Source: DUOA01 sp012839095 (GTDB lineage: Bacteria > Bacillota > Clostridia > Caldicoprobacterales > DTU083). From it: a stretch of DNA of 64,000 nucleotides. The position numbers were made by a program, and so were the translations under genes. The notes under the pieces are model-generated. The model saw only the letters and a program-made list of their open reading frames with translations. It had not been told where the DNA came from and ran no database searches. Each line of letters starts with the position of its first letter. The stretch's first letter is position 1. Location of the stretch: the NCBI GenBank assembly GCA_050951505.1, contig JBMNJE010000009.1, forward strand, positions 186,001 through 250,000, given 5' to 3'. Positions 53,059-61,824 of the stretch are shown here, one piece after another.

Positions 53059-55431
53059 ATGGACGAGAGAACATTAAGGGTATTGGAATACAACAAAATA
53101 ATTGATCGGATGGCAGGATTCGCCCAGTCGGATTCCGGCCGGGAACGGGCCCTGCAGCTCAAACCTGTATCGGACAGGGATCAAATAATCAGGCTGCAAA
53201 AGGAAACCTCTGAGGCTGAATCCATTCTTGCCGTGGAGGGAAGCGGATTTCTTGCACCCTTTCCCAATATCAGGCATCAGCTTAGGAAAGCTGAAATCGG
53301 TTCTGTCTTAAGTCCAGGGGAACTGCTTCAGGTTGCCCGGGTCTTGTCGCTTATCAGTTCAGTCAAAGCCGGAATGAGCGAACATAAAGCCAAGGCGGAG
53401 CTTGAGCTTATTCCTTCTATGATTGAATCGCTGCAAACTCAGCGTATCTTACTTGATGATATACGCAGGTGTATTGAGACGGAGAACACATTGTATGATA
53501 ATGCCAGTCCGGAGCTGGCTCAGATAAGGCGGCTCATCAGACGGGCCAATGACAAGGTGAGGGAAAGGCTCAACGGATTTCTTCATTCGCCTCAAATGCT
53601 TAAATATCTTCAGGAACCCATTATTACCATGCGCAACGGCCGGTATGTACTGCCGGTTAAGCAGGAACACCGTTCCCAGCTTCCCGGCATTGTTCATGAC
53701 CAGTCTTCCAGCGGTGCAACCCTATTTGTTGAACCCATGTCAGTGGTAGAAGCCAACAATGAAATAAGGCAGCTAATGGCAAGGGAGGAAGATGAAATTG
53801 AGCGCATTCTTGCTGACTTAACGGCCCATGTCGAGGAAGCGGCCGGTGAAATATTATCCTCACTGGAAATTTTAATAGAGCTGGACTTTATTTTTGCCAG
53901 GGGAGCCTACAGCCTGTCCATCAGCGGAGTGCAGCCCCGATTGGCAGACAATCCGTCACTGCGGATAGTCAGAGGAAGACATCCCCTGATCGATCCACAG
54001 CAGGTGGTGCCTGTTTCGCTGGAATTGGGACGGAGCTTCACTGCACTGATTATTACAGGGCCGAATACGGGAGGAAAAACCGTTACATTGAAAACTGCCG
54101 GTCTTTTTGTTCTTATGGCTCAATCCGGATTGCACCTGCCGGCAGATTTTGGCACCGAGATGGGCATCTTCACTAATGTTTTTGCTGATATAGGAGATGA
54201 GCAAAGCATCGAACAGAGCCTGAGTACATTTTCTTCTCATATGACCAATATTGTACAAATTCTGAAACAGGCCGACACAGAGGACCTGGTGCTCTTTGAC
54301 GAGCTGGGTGCAGGAACCGATCCAACGGAAGGGGCTGCACTGGCCATGTCAATCCTGGACCATCTTCACTTTAGAGGCATACGCACCATGGCAACCACCC
54401 ATTACAGTGAACTTAAAATGTATGCAATCACCCGAGAAGGTGTGGAAAATGCTTCTGTGGAATTTGATGTGGAAACCCTGCGCCCCACCTATAGGTTACT
54501 AATTGGAGTGCCTGGAAAATCCAATGCCTTTGAGATATCAAAGCGGCTGGGGCTGAGCGATGAGCTGATTGAGGGGGCAGCCAGGTATTTGAGTCAGGAA
54601 GATGTGCGGTTTGAAGATATAATGGGCAGCATAGAAAGAAACCGTACTGCCGCAGAACAGGAACGGCAGCAGACCAGAGCCTTACTGGCCGAGGCACAGG
54701 AGCTTAGAGGCAGGCATGAAAGTCAGCTGGCAGAACTGAACGAGCAGAAAGCGAATCTTATTGCCAAAGCCAGGGAGGAAGCCCGGCAGGTGCTGCGGAG
54801 CGCCAGGGCGGAAGCTGATCATATTATCAGGGAGCTTCAGCTGCTTGCAAGGGAAGAGGATGAAAAGAAACGAAACAGGGCTATTGAAGAATCCCGCAAA
54901 AGGCTGAGGGACACCCTGGGCAGGATGGAGGATGAAATTCACAGAAAAAAGCCATCCCGTTACTCATCTGCTAAATCACCTAAAAATCTGCAGCTGGGTC
55001 AGACCGTCTATATTACCACCCTGGATCAGAAGGGACAGGTACTGGATGCTCCCGATCAGGATGGAAATGTACTCATACAAGTAGGCATTATGAAGGTAAA
55101 TGCTAATATTTCCGACCTGCGGCTGGTAAAGGAAGAAACACGCAAGGAGGCCGGAACAGGAAGAAAGGTCAGGCCCAGGTCGGTTTCCGTTTCGCCTGAA
55201 CTTGATCTGAGGGGCCGGAATGCTGAGGAAGCCATGGTTGAGGCCGATCTTTACCTGGACAATGCCTTCCTGGCGGGGCTTAAAGAGGTTACCATCATCC
55301 ACGGTAAAGGTACCGGGATACTTAGAAGCTCCATTCATCAGCTTTTAAAGAACCATCCCCATGTTGAGTCCTTCCGTCTGGGTAAATACGGTGAGGGTGA
55401 AACAGGCGTAACTGTAGTGGAGATCAAGTGA
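53059..55431 (+). CDS. mutS2: MutS2 ATPase / endonuclease
   Basis: A 790-residue MutS-family ATPase that, unlike MutS1, suppresses recombination or rescues stalled ribosomes. The core and clamp (~1-300) precede the ATPase: Walker A TGPNTGGKTVTLK (~333-345) and Walker B LVLFDELGAGTDP (~412-424). A long coiled coil (~510-640) and the C-terminal Smr nuclease domain (~705-790, LDLRGRNAEEAM and IIHGKGTGILR) complete it. The mismatch-recognition domain I is absent, as expected. GAGGAGAAGG precedes ATG 53059. Confidence 0.97.
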   Translation: MDERTLRVLEYNKIIDRMAGFAQSDSGRERALQLKPVSDRDQIIRLQKETSEAESILAVEGSGFLAPFPNIRHQLRKAEIGSVLSPGELLQVARVLSLISSVKAGMSEHKAKAELELIPSMIESLQTQRILLDDIRRCIETENTLYDNASPELAQIRRLIRRANDKVRERLNGFLHSPQMLKYLQEPIITMRNGRYVLPVKQEHRSQLPGIVHDQSSSGATLFVEPMSVVEANNEIRQLMAREEDEIERILADLTAHVEEAAGEILSSLEILIELDFIFARGAYSLSISGVQPRLADNPSLRIVRGRHPLIDPQQVVPVSLELGRSFTALIITGPNTGGKTVTLKTAGLFVLMAQSGLHLPADFGTEMGIFTNVFADIGDEQSIEQSLSTFSSHMTNIVQILKQADTEDLVLFDELGAGTDPTEGAALAMSILDHLHFRGIRTMATTHYSELKMYAITREGVENASVEFDVETLRPTYRLLIGVPGKSNAFEISKRLGLSDELIEGAARYLSQEDVRFEDIMGSIERNRTAAEQERQQTRALLAEAQELRGRHESQLAELNEQKANLIAKAREEARQVLRSARAEADHIIRELQLLAREEDEKKRNRAIEESRKRLRDTLGRMEDEIHRKKPSRYSSAKSPKNLQLGQTVYITTLDQKGQVLDAPDQDGNVLIQVGIMKVNANISDLRLVKEETRKEAGTGRKVRPRSVSVSPELDLRGRNAEEAMVEADLYLDNAFLAGLKEVTIIHGKGTGILRSSIHQLLKNHPHVESFRLGKYGEGETGVTVVEIK

Positions 55432-55490
55432 CTTTAAGATATTATGTTATAAAATAATTATAGAATACTGAGCAAGTGCAGGAGGTTTGG

Positions 55491-55610
55491 ATGATGGGTT
55501 ATTTACCGGGTGTGGTGCCCATAGAAATACAGAAGGTACTTAAGCTCTTAAGGAGTACTGAAGCTGATGGGGAGTGGAAGCATGAATGCACACAGGATTA
55601 TGGTAGTTGA
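55491..55610 (+). CDS. possible 39-residue micro-gene ahead of the response regulator
   Basis: ATG to TGA frame with GGAGG (55481-55485) correctly placed before ATG 55491 or 55494. The product starts MMGYLPGVVPIEIQKVLKLL and ends with charged residues. It overlaps the response-regulator start (55582) by 29 bases in another frame, which would couple the two. No similar protein is recognised, so it may be a leader peptide or chance. Confidence 0.4.
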   Translation: MMGYLPGVVPIEIQKVLKLLRSTEADGEWKHECTQDYGS

Positions 55611-56265
55611 AGATGACTATAGCATCAATCAGCTGATTAAGTTGTATCTGGAAAAGGAAGGGTTCCGAGTTGAGCCCTTCCATGATGGATACCAGGCATT
55701 ATCCGCCTTTCGGGCAAATCCACCTTCACTGGTGGTTCTGGATATTATGCTTCCCGGCCTTGATGGCTGGGATATCTGCAGGGAAATTCGAAAAATCAGT
55801 GATATTCCCATTATAATGCTTACTGCCAAGGGGGAAACCTTTGACAAGGTGCTGGGTCTGGAACTGGGAGCTGACGATTATATGGTCAAACCCTTTGATC
55901 CCAAAGAGCTGATTGCCAGGATCAAGGCCGTGCTCAGAAGGCACAAACCCATGACAGACAATACCAGGGAAGTTTCCTATCCCAATCTGACTGTAAGTCT
56001 AACCGACTATACGGTGACATATCACGGCAAAAAGCTGGAATTACCGCCTAAGGAACTGGAACTTCTCTATTTCCTGGCTTCCAATCCCAACAAGGTTTTT
56101 ACCAGGGAACAGCTGCTGGAACAAGTATGGGGCTTTGATTTTTATGGTGATTCCAGAACTGTTGATGTACATATCAAGCGTATCCGGGAAAAGCTCAATG
56201 AGGCCGATAACAACTGGCAGATCAAAACTGTTTGGGGTGTAGGCTACAAATTTGAGGTGAAATAG
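55582..56265 (+). CDS. OmpR/PhoB-family response regulator
   Basis: A 227-residue DNA-binding regulator. The receiver domain has the acidic pair Glu10/Asp11-Asp12, phospho-acceptor Asp54 in VVLDIMLPG, the Thr in MLTAKG and the Lys of VKPFDP. The winged-helix domain (~130-227) has TREQLLEQVWGF and RTVDVHIKRIREKL. ATG 55582 with GGGGAGTGG upstream is preferred over ATG 55567. The kinase gene begins immediately after its stop, and an HtrA protease follows, so a role in envelope stress or cell-wall sensing is reasonable. Confidence 0.93.
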   Translation: MNAHRIMVVEDDYSINQLIKLYLEKEGFRVEPFHDGYQALSAFRANPPSLVVLDIMLPGLDGWDICREIRKISDIPIIMLTAKGETFDKVLGLELGADDYMVKPFDPKELIARIKAVLRRHKPMTDNTREVSYPNLTVSLTDYTVTYHGKKLELPPKELELLYFLASNPNKVFTREQLLEQVWGFDFYGDSRTVDVHIKRIREKLNEADNNWQIKTVWGVGYKFEVK

Positions 56266-57693
56266 ATGTTTCGATCACTGTTTGTAAGGCTGATGGTAAC
56301 TTACTTTGTCATTATACTGTCAGCCCTTCTTATTTTGGGCATTCTGCTTTCCTCCTTTTTCCAAAGCTATATAATGGAAACCCGCAAAGCAGAACTGACC
56401 AGGGAAGGGGAAGCCATATCCCAGTATATTCGGCTGTATCTGCTCGGCTTTATTGACAGCAGAACTCTGCATTACCAGTATCAGATTATCGATCGCTTTT
56501 TGGGAGTTACAATCTGGGTAACGGATGAGCGGGGATATATCTGGAGCAGTTACAATTCCTCGGAATTGGAGCAGGTGGATTGGGAAAACCAGAAACTTAC
56601 CCTGGATGAGTTTGTTCAGGTTCTGGAAGGGAACTCCATAACGCGGATAGGCCGATTCGGAGAAAGCTTTCCGGTGCCGGTTCTGACAGTAGGAATGCCA
56701 TTGAAGATAAACGACAGAATTGCAGGTACAATATTTCTGCATTCTCCTATTCAGGGTATCAACCGCACCCTCCGGGATACCTATGAAAGCATCTGGCGGT
56801 CTGCCATTCTGTCCTCTCTTTTATCCATCCTGCTCCTATATGTTATCTCCAGGCGGTTTTCCAGACCTTTGACGGAAATGAACCTGATTTCCAGAGAAAT
56901 TGCTACAGGTAATTTCAAGAGACGGGTCAGGATCCGAACCAGAGATGAAGTAGGCCAGCTGGCCATGAACTTTAATGCCATGGCAGATGCACTGGAGAAG
57001 CTGGAACTGATGAGAAGGACCTTTGTGGCCAATGTATCTCATGAGTTGAAATCTCCCCTGACTTCCATGCGGGGGTATATACAGGGGGTACTGGATCACA
57101 ATATTGACAGGGAAGAAGAGGAAAAGTATTTGCGAATTGCCCTGGATGAGACGGAAAGGATGAACCGACTGATAAATGAGCTGCTGGACCTGTCCCAGAT
57201 TCAAACGGGACAGTTCTCCATGAAGTTCAGGGTTTTCGATATCAATGAGACAATTCGAAGGGTGCTGATTGCCCGTGAAGATCAGATCAATGAGAAGGGT
57301 ATGGATGTCGAGGTCGACTTTGAAAGGGAGGAGTGCCTGGTAGAGGGTGATCCGGATCGTCTGCAGCAGGTGGTCATTAATCTGCTGGATAACGCAATCA
57401 AGTTTAACCGTCCGGGGGGACTTATTACACTGAAAACTTGGCAGTTCAAGGATTTGGTATATGTTAAGGTGGCAGATCAGGGACCGGGCATTCCAAGTGA
57501 AGAAATCCCTCACATCTGGGAACCCTTTTATCAGACAGACAAGTCCAGAAGCGGCAAAAAAAGCGGTACCGGACTGGGGCTTTCCATTGTAAAGAAAATA
57601 ATAGAAGGACATGAGCAGAATATATGGTTAAACAGTCAAACAGGCGAGGGCTCAGCCTTCATTTTTTCGCTTAAGCCAGGCAGGAAGCAGTGA
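56266..57693 (+). CDS. membrane sensor histidine kinase
   Basis: A 475-residue kinase. It has a membrane helix at ~8-32, an extracytoplasmic domain at ~33-172, a second helix at ~175-195, a HAMP linker (RRFSRPLTEMNLISREIATGNF core, ~196-248), then HisKA with His259 in FVANVSHELKSPL and HATPase_c with the N box LLDNAIKF, DQGPGIP and GTGLGLSIVKKI. ATG 56266 directly follows the regulator stop (TAGATG). Partner of the preceding regulator; signal unknown. Confidence 0.95.
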   Translation: MFRSLFVRLMVTYFVIILSALLILGILLSSFFQSYIMETRKAELTREGEAISQYIRLYLLGFIDSRTLHYQYQIIDRFLGVTIWVTDERGYIWSSYNSSELEQVDWENQKLTLDEFVQVLEGNSITRIGRFGESFPVPVLTVGMPLKINDRIAGTIFLHSPIQGINRTLRDTYESIWRSAILSSLLSILLLYVISRRFSRPLTEMNLISREIATGNFKRRVRIRTRDEVGQLAMNFNAMADALEKLELMRRTFVANVSHELKSPLTSMRGYIQGVLDHNIDREEEEKYLRIALDETERMNRLINELLDLSQIQTGQFSMKFRVFDINETIRRVLIAREDQINEKGMDVEVDFEREECLVEGDPDRLQQVVINLLDNAIKFNRPGGLITLKTWQFKDLVYVKVADQGPGIPSEEIPHIWEPFYQTDKSRSGKKSGTGLGLSIVKKIIEGHEQNIWLNSQTGEGSAFIFSLKPGRKQ

Positions 57694-57806
57694 TTCGCTC
57701 TTCTCTGCTGTTTGTTTACACCTAGTTCATATTTTATTCAAAAATGCCGTTTACAATAATGACAGAGAGTAATAGAGACATCGCTAATTCATCGGAGGTG
57801 TAATCA

Positions 57807-59033
57807 ATGAGGGAATTCTATGAATTTGATGAGGAACGTTATCAAAGAAAGAACAGCATAAAGAGCTATATTATTGTGGCTTTGATTTTTGCGCTGATGG
57901 GAGGTCTGGCAGTATACAGCATAACTCCCTATATAAGAGGGTGGAATGAAAATGGAGATCGGGGTCCGGCTATAGTCGATAACACCCCTGCCCCTGAACC
58001 TGACAGGAATGTTGCAACCGGAGATAATAACCAGTCTGTTACGGTTATAGGCAGCCAGGAAGACTTCTTTATCAGCCGGGACAATCCTGTGGCGGATATT
58101 GCTGAAAAGATGGAAAAGGCAGTAGTCGGAATTACTAATCGTTCTGAGGTAACAGTGCCGGATTTCTTCTTCTATGACCGCTCCAGAACACAGGATGTTG
58201 AGGGTTACGGTTCGGGAATCATTATAAGCAAGGAAGGACATGTCCTGACCAACCATCACGTAATAGCAGGGGCAAAACAGCTTTTTGTCATCCTATTCGA
58301 CGGAGAAAAGGTTGAGGCTGAGTTGATTGGTTCAGATCCCCAAAGTGACATTGCCGTATTGAAAATCGACCATCCTGATCTGACAGTGGCAAAAATAGGG
58401 GATTCCGACAAGGTGCGGAAAGGAGATTTTGCCATTGCTATCGGCAATCCCCTGGGGCATGAGCTGGCCGGTACGGTAAATTTCGGAGTCATCAGTGCCG
58501 TCAATCGGAAATTGCAGCTGGACGGGAGAACCATGGAGTTGATTCAAACAGATGCTGCCATAAACAGAGGTAACAGCGGCGGTGCTCTGGTTAACATGGA
58601 TGGCGAAGTCATTGGCATGAATACCGTAAAGTTTGGCGGAGAACTGGTGGAAGGACTGGGTTTTGCCATTCCCTCCAATGTGTTCAAGCCCCTTGCCCAG
58701 GAAATTATTGAAACCGGAAAAGTAACCTATCCTCAGAAGCCCTGGCTGGGGGTATATATCAGGGAAATAACGGCAGCTTTCTCAAGGGAATCCGGTTACC
58801 CGGTAGGTATTCAGGTTATTGACATTGAAACAAACAGCCCCGCTGCTGAAGCCGGGGTGAAGCCGGGTGATATAATCATTGGCATGAATGAAAAGACGCT
58901 GAAAACCATTGAAGAATTGCAATCCACATTGGAAAGCCACGAAGTGGGTGAGGTAGTGGACTTGAAATTGTGGAGGGAAGGAGACGAATTTGCTCTGAAG
59001 GTCAAACTCGGCGGCAGAGACGTCTACGACTGA
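57807..59033 (+). CDS. HtrA/DegP-type membrane-anchored serine protease
   Basis: A 408-residue S1C protease with an N-terminal cytoplasmic tail and one membrane helix (~20-40), so the protease faces outside. The catalytic triad is visible: His151 (TNHHVI), Asp181 (SDIAVLKID) and Ser257 (RGNSGGAL). A single PDZ domain covers ~305-402. TCGGAGGTG precedes ATG 57807. The closeness to the two-component system recalls CssRS-HtrA and WalRK-HtrC arrangements that handle misfolded exported proteins. Confidence 0.95.
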   Translation: MREFYEFDEERYQRKNSIKSYIIVALIFALMGGLAVYSITPYIRGWNENGDRGPAIVDNTPAPEPDRNVATGDNNQSVTVIGSQEDFFISRDNPVADIAEKMEKAVVGITNRSEVTVPDFFFYDRSRTQDVEGYGSGIIISKEGHVLTNHHVIAGAKQLFVILFDGEKVEAELIGSDPQSDIAVLKIDHPDLTVAKIGDSDKVRKGDFAIAIGNPLGHELAGTVNFGVISAVNRKLQLDGRTMELIQTDAAINRGNSGGALVNMDGEVIGMNTVKFGGELVEGLGFAIPSNVFKPLAQEIIETGKVTYPQKPWLGVYIREITAAFSRESGYPVGIQVIDIETNSPAAEAGVKPGDIIIGMNEKTLKTIEELQSTLESHEVGEVVDLKLWREGDEFALKVKLGGRDVYD

Positions 59034-59040
59034 TCCCGCT

Positions 59041-59199
59041 AACACTACTTGGGGACAGTTCTCAAACACTACTTGGGGACAGTTCTCAAGAATTGCATAA
59101 AATTACGTAAGTAGGGGACAGTTCTCAATTTAAGTCACTTAAACGAGACTCATTGAGAACTGTCCCCATTTTATGCTCTTGAGAACTGTCCCCATTTGA
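59041..59199. repeat. cluster of GGGGACAGTTCTCA repeats, direct and inverted
   Basis: Three direct copies of the 14-base word (59051-59064, 59075-59088, 59114-59127) are followed by two perfect inverted copies (59154-59167, 59180-59193). The first two copies extend to a 24-base repeat with CACTACTT before the core. The direct and inverted sets can form long hairpins. The cluster lies between two converging genes and may act as a bidirectional terminator. It resembles REP/MITE-like intergenic elements; no transposase is present. Confidence 0.85.
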
Positions 59200-59201
59200 T
59201 G

Positions 59202-60809
59202 TCATTTATAAATAAAAGGAGCCAGGATATATGGATTTCCTTCCTTGTTTCCCCAGCGGTTTCCAAATATCCTAATCCGCTGGCCCGGAGCAAGTTGCAG
59301 GGAACCCCAGTAATCCACGTAAATCAGCTGTTCCGGCTGCCCCTCTTTTGCAACGTCAACCAGCAGGCTCGTTCTGGTTCCCGTGGATTGTATTTCTTTG
59401 ATCTCACCTGTGAAGAGGAAGATTATACCATTATGCAGATTAGGATACTGCTTCATGTTCCCATATTCGGGGGCCCAGGCACTGGAGGTATAATCAAGTT
59501 CAGTTACCTGCCGCTGTATAACCAGCTCCAGCACCGAATCCTCGCTTCCATCCAGACTGGCAGTCAGAATAAAGGGAGTATAACCCTTGGCTGAAGCCTT
59601 GACATACATTTTGAAATCGCCGGTATCAGGATCCGGGCTGACTTCTTCCCTCAGCTCCAGATTGGTGGATAATACTGCTTCCGGATGGGTATTACCGGTA
59701 ACCTCAACCCATTCCCCGTCTGCCTGTATAGGTATGCTCTGGTCCACTGCCAGAGGGAAGGCCATCTGCTTTTTCCTGAAAATAATATTCTCAACTGCTT
59801 CTGCATAACCCTTGGAAGAAACACGTATTTCATATTGGGTTTCCGGCTGTTCAAGTATCTCCAGCTGCAGGGAAAGCTGTCCCTCTTCGTTTAGTATGTG
59901 GGTATAATTATTGCCATCCACGTACACATTTGAACCCGGCAATACCTCCAGAATGAGCTGATAAGAAGTTCCCTCCACCACTGTCTCCTTTTCAGCAGGA
60001 GAAATGAATCTCAAAGGAGCACTTTGAATGGGCACTTCAAACTCTATTTCCACCTGGCGATTGGGATAGCCGTCAGCCAATACTGTAAGCGGGAGGGCAA
60101 CCTGCAGGGCTCCGTCTATTTCTTCATAGTCATCCAAATCAAATTCCCTGTCAGGCAGGATGAATTCAGCCTGACCGTTTATTATTGCTGTATTCTTATC
60201 ATTCAGCCTGGCCTGTTCCCCGACTTCACTGAGAATCAGGATTCTTCGGGCAGTTTGTCCGTCAATTTCCGTCTCTTCCACCTCATAGTCCAGATCGATG
60301 ACTTTATATACAGGCTCCCTGTCCTTCGGCTTTCGGATCAGTTCGTCATAGCCTACATAGCCTAAAAATGCTATGAATGCTATTAATACAATGCTTATGC
60401 CGGCCTTAATGAATCTCTGCAAAAAATCAGAGTCTCTTTCTGACTTGTGATAGCGTCTGAGAGGAAGCTGGTCCTGCAGATTGAACTCCGAGTCCTCATA
60501 TTTGAAATCAGAAAAACTATCAAAAATCAGATTATTTTTACTGTCGTCAGCTGGTTCAGCGCTGGCAGATGAATCCCGGAAATCATAGGGCTCCTCTGAC
60601 AATGGTTCTCTAATATTCGAACTGTCTGCCTGCGACTGTATATCAGTGAAAATCTTATCTTCCGGCGGGGACGTTTCGTCAGCCAAAAAAACATTCTCTT
60701 CAAATGGCTGTTTGTTTTCCAAAGGCGTTTTTTCGGTCAAACGAGCACCACAATAATAACAGAATCGATGATAATAGTTGTTTCTGGTGCCGCAGGATGG
60801 GCAAATCAT
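59202..60809 (-). CDS. zinc-ribbon membrane protein with repeated extracytoplasmic beta domains
   Basis: A 535-residue protein. A zinc ribbon at the N-terminus (Cys3, Cys6, Cys17, Cys20) is followed by an acidic linker to ~120, one membrane helix (~134-154) and a large outer part of ~380 residues. The outer part looks like several Ig- or PEGA-like beta domains (EAVLSTNLELREEVSPDPD and GSNVYVDGNNYTH type turns) and ends with an OB-like domain (QLIYVDYWGSLQLAPGQRIRIFG core). AAGGAGGAAGG precedes ATG 60809. Function unknown; similar zinc-ribbon/TM proteins in Clostridia are envelope-related. Confidence 0.75.
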   Translation of the reverse strand: MICPSCGTRNNYYHRFCYYCGARLTEKTPLENKQPFEENVFLADETSPPEDKIFTDIQSQADSSNIREPLSEEPYDFRDSSASAEPADDSKNNLIFDSFSDFKYEDSEFNLQDQLPLRRYHKSERDSDFLQRFIKAGISIVLIAFIAFLGYVGYDELIRKPKDREPVYKVIDLDYEVEETEIDGQTARRILILSEVGEQARLNDKNTAIINGQAEFILPDREFDLDDYEEIDGALQVALPLTVLADGYPNRQVEIEFEVPIQSAPLRFISPAEKETVVEGTSYQLILEVLPGSNVYVDGNNYTHILNEEGQLSLQLEILEQPETQYEIRVSSKGYAEAVENIIFRKKQMAFPLAVDQSIPIQADGEWVEVTGNTHPEAVLSTNLELREEVSPDPDTGDFKMYVKASAKGYTPFILTASLDGSEDSVLELVIQRQVTELDYTSSAWAPEYGNMKQYPNLHNGIIFLFTGEIKEIQSTGTRTSLLVDVAKEGQPEQLIYVDYWGSLQLAPGQRIRIFGNRWGNKEGNPYILAPFIYK

Positions 60810-61049
60810 ACGCCTTCCTCCTTTGCAGTGATAGATAAAAAGCTACATTGTTCTCAGTTTTCGACATAATATAATATTCGCATTGATATGATGATTTTCC
60901 TCCTATTATGGCAGCGGATATAGGAAATATTTACGATTTTGGACAATTGGGGTACCACTTGACCTTAAATCATGGTAAAATGAACATATTACAGCTTCTC
61001 TAATTTATAGGGAAGCCAATGTAGGACTAACAGGGAGTGAGTGGAGAGA

Positions 61050-61595
61050 ATGGATTTATTTCGGGAAGAATCGGTGCATAAGGTTGATACAGGCCTGAAC
61101 ACCTTGATCTATGTACTGTCGTGGATTGGTATGATTCTATTTGGAATCATTGCTGTTATCCTGTTTCAGAGCATATTCAATCAACTGTTCAGCGGAAACT
61201 TTAATTTGTTTTCGATAATATTTTTCCTGATCTTTGGCGGACTTACATACTTATGTTTTACTACCCGCAACAATCAAAGAATTGAATACGATTATACCTT
61301 TACCAACGGTACTCTGGATATTGCCAAGATCATCAATAATACAAGGCGTAAGAAGCTGCTCAGCGCTGATGTGAAGGAATTTGAAATCATAGCACCCACC
61401 AGCGACAGCGGATTTCAACGCATGCTCCAGCACCCGGGCATAAAAAAGTATAATTATTTCCTGAACAGGGGCGGGGGATTGTATTATGGTGTATTTACCC
61501 ATAACGGAGAGAAGTCTATCCTGGTCTTTGAGCCGAGCGACGAAATGGTCAGGCTGTTCAAGTTAGTAAATCCCAGGAATGTAAAGACCAGATAA
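61050..61595 (+). CDS. DUF6106-like membrane protein
   Basis: A protein of 181 residues with two membrane helices (~20-45 and ~52-73 from this start), then a soluble domain with RIEYDYTFTNGTLDIAKI and KKLLSADVKEFEIIAP. That composition fits the DUF6106 family of Clostridia, function unknown. ATG 61050 and GTG 61041 are both preceded by purine-rich sites (AGGGAG, GGAG). A nine-base stem at 60994-61016 lies in the leader. A terminator follows, so it is monocistronic. Confidence 0.7.
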   Translation: MDLFREESVHKVDTGLNTLIYVLSWIGMILFGIIAVILFQSIFNQLFSGNFNLFSIIFFLIFGGLTYLCFTTRNNQRIEYDYTFTNGTLDIAKIINNTRRKKLLSADVKEFEIIAPTSDSGFQRMLQHPGIKKYNYFLNRGGGLYYGVFTHNGEKSILVFEPSDEMVRLFKLVNPRNVKTR

Positions 61596-61597
61596 AG

Positions 61598-61622
61598 AGC
61601 TCCCTCAACAGGGGGCTTTTTT
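61598..61622 (+). terminator. rho-independent terminator after the DUF6106-like gene
   Basis: AGCTCCCT (61598-61605) pairs with AGGGGGCT (61610-61617) around CAAC, followed by TTTTTT. Confidence 0.9.
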
Positions 61623-61745
61623 CTCGGATATGAATGTGGAATTAAGGAATTTTCCCATGTAAGGCATTGAAAAATTCCTGGTTACAAGGTCATGGGAAGG
61701 GTAAACCTATATTAAGAGTTATTTATCTGTTTATAAGAATAACAG

Positions 61746-61774
61746 TTAAGAAAATACGGCAGAGCGGATAATAC
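61746..61774 (+). promoter_or_regulatory. possible promoter of the cysteine desulfurase operon
   Basis: TTAAGA (61746-61751) and TAATAC (61769-61774) with a 17-base spacer. Both boxes are imperfect, but no better pair lies in the 200-base gap. Confidence 0.4.
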
Positions 61775-61824
61775 GAGGGAGAAGAAAAAAGAAAAAAATA
61801 AGCGTTGGTACAGGAGTTAGGAAA

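Noticed and set aside
59196..59594. 132-codon plus-strand frame
   Set aside because: Lies fully opposite the zinc-ribbon protein gene, whose ribosome site, cysteine motif and membrane helix are convincing.
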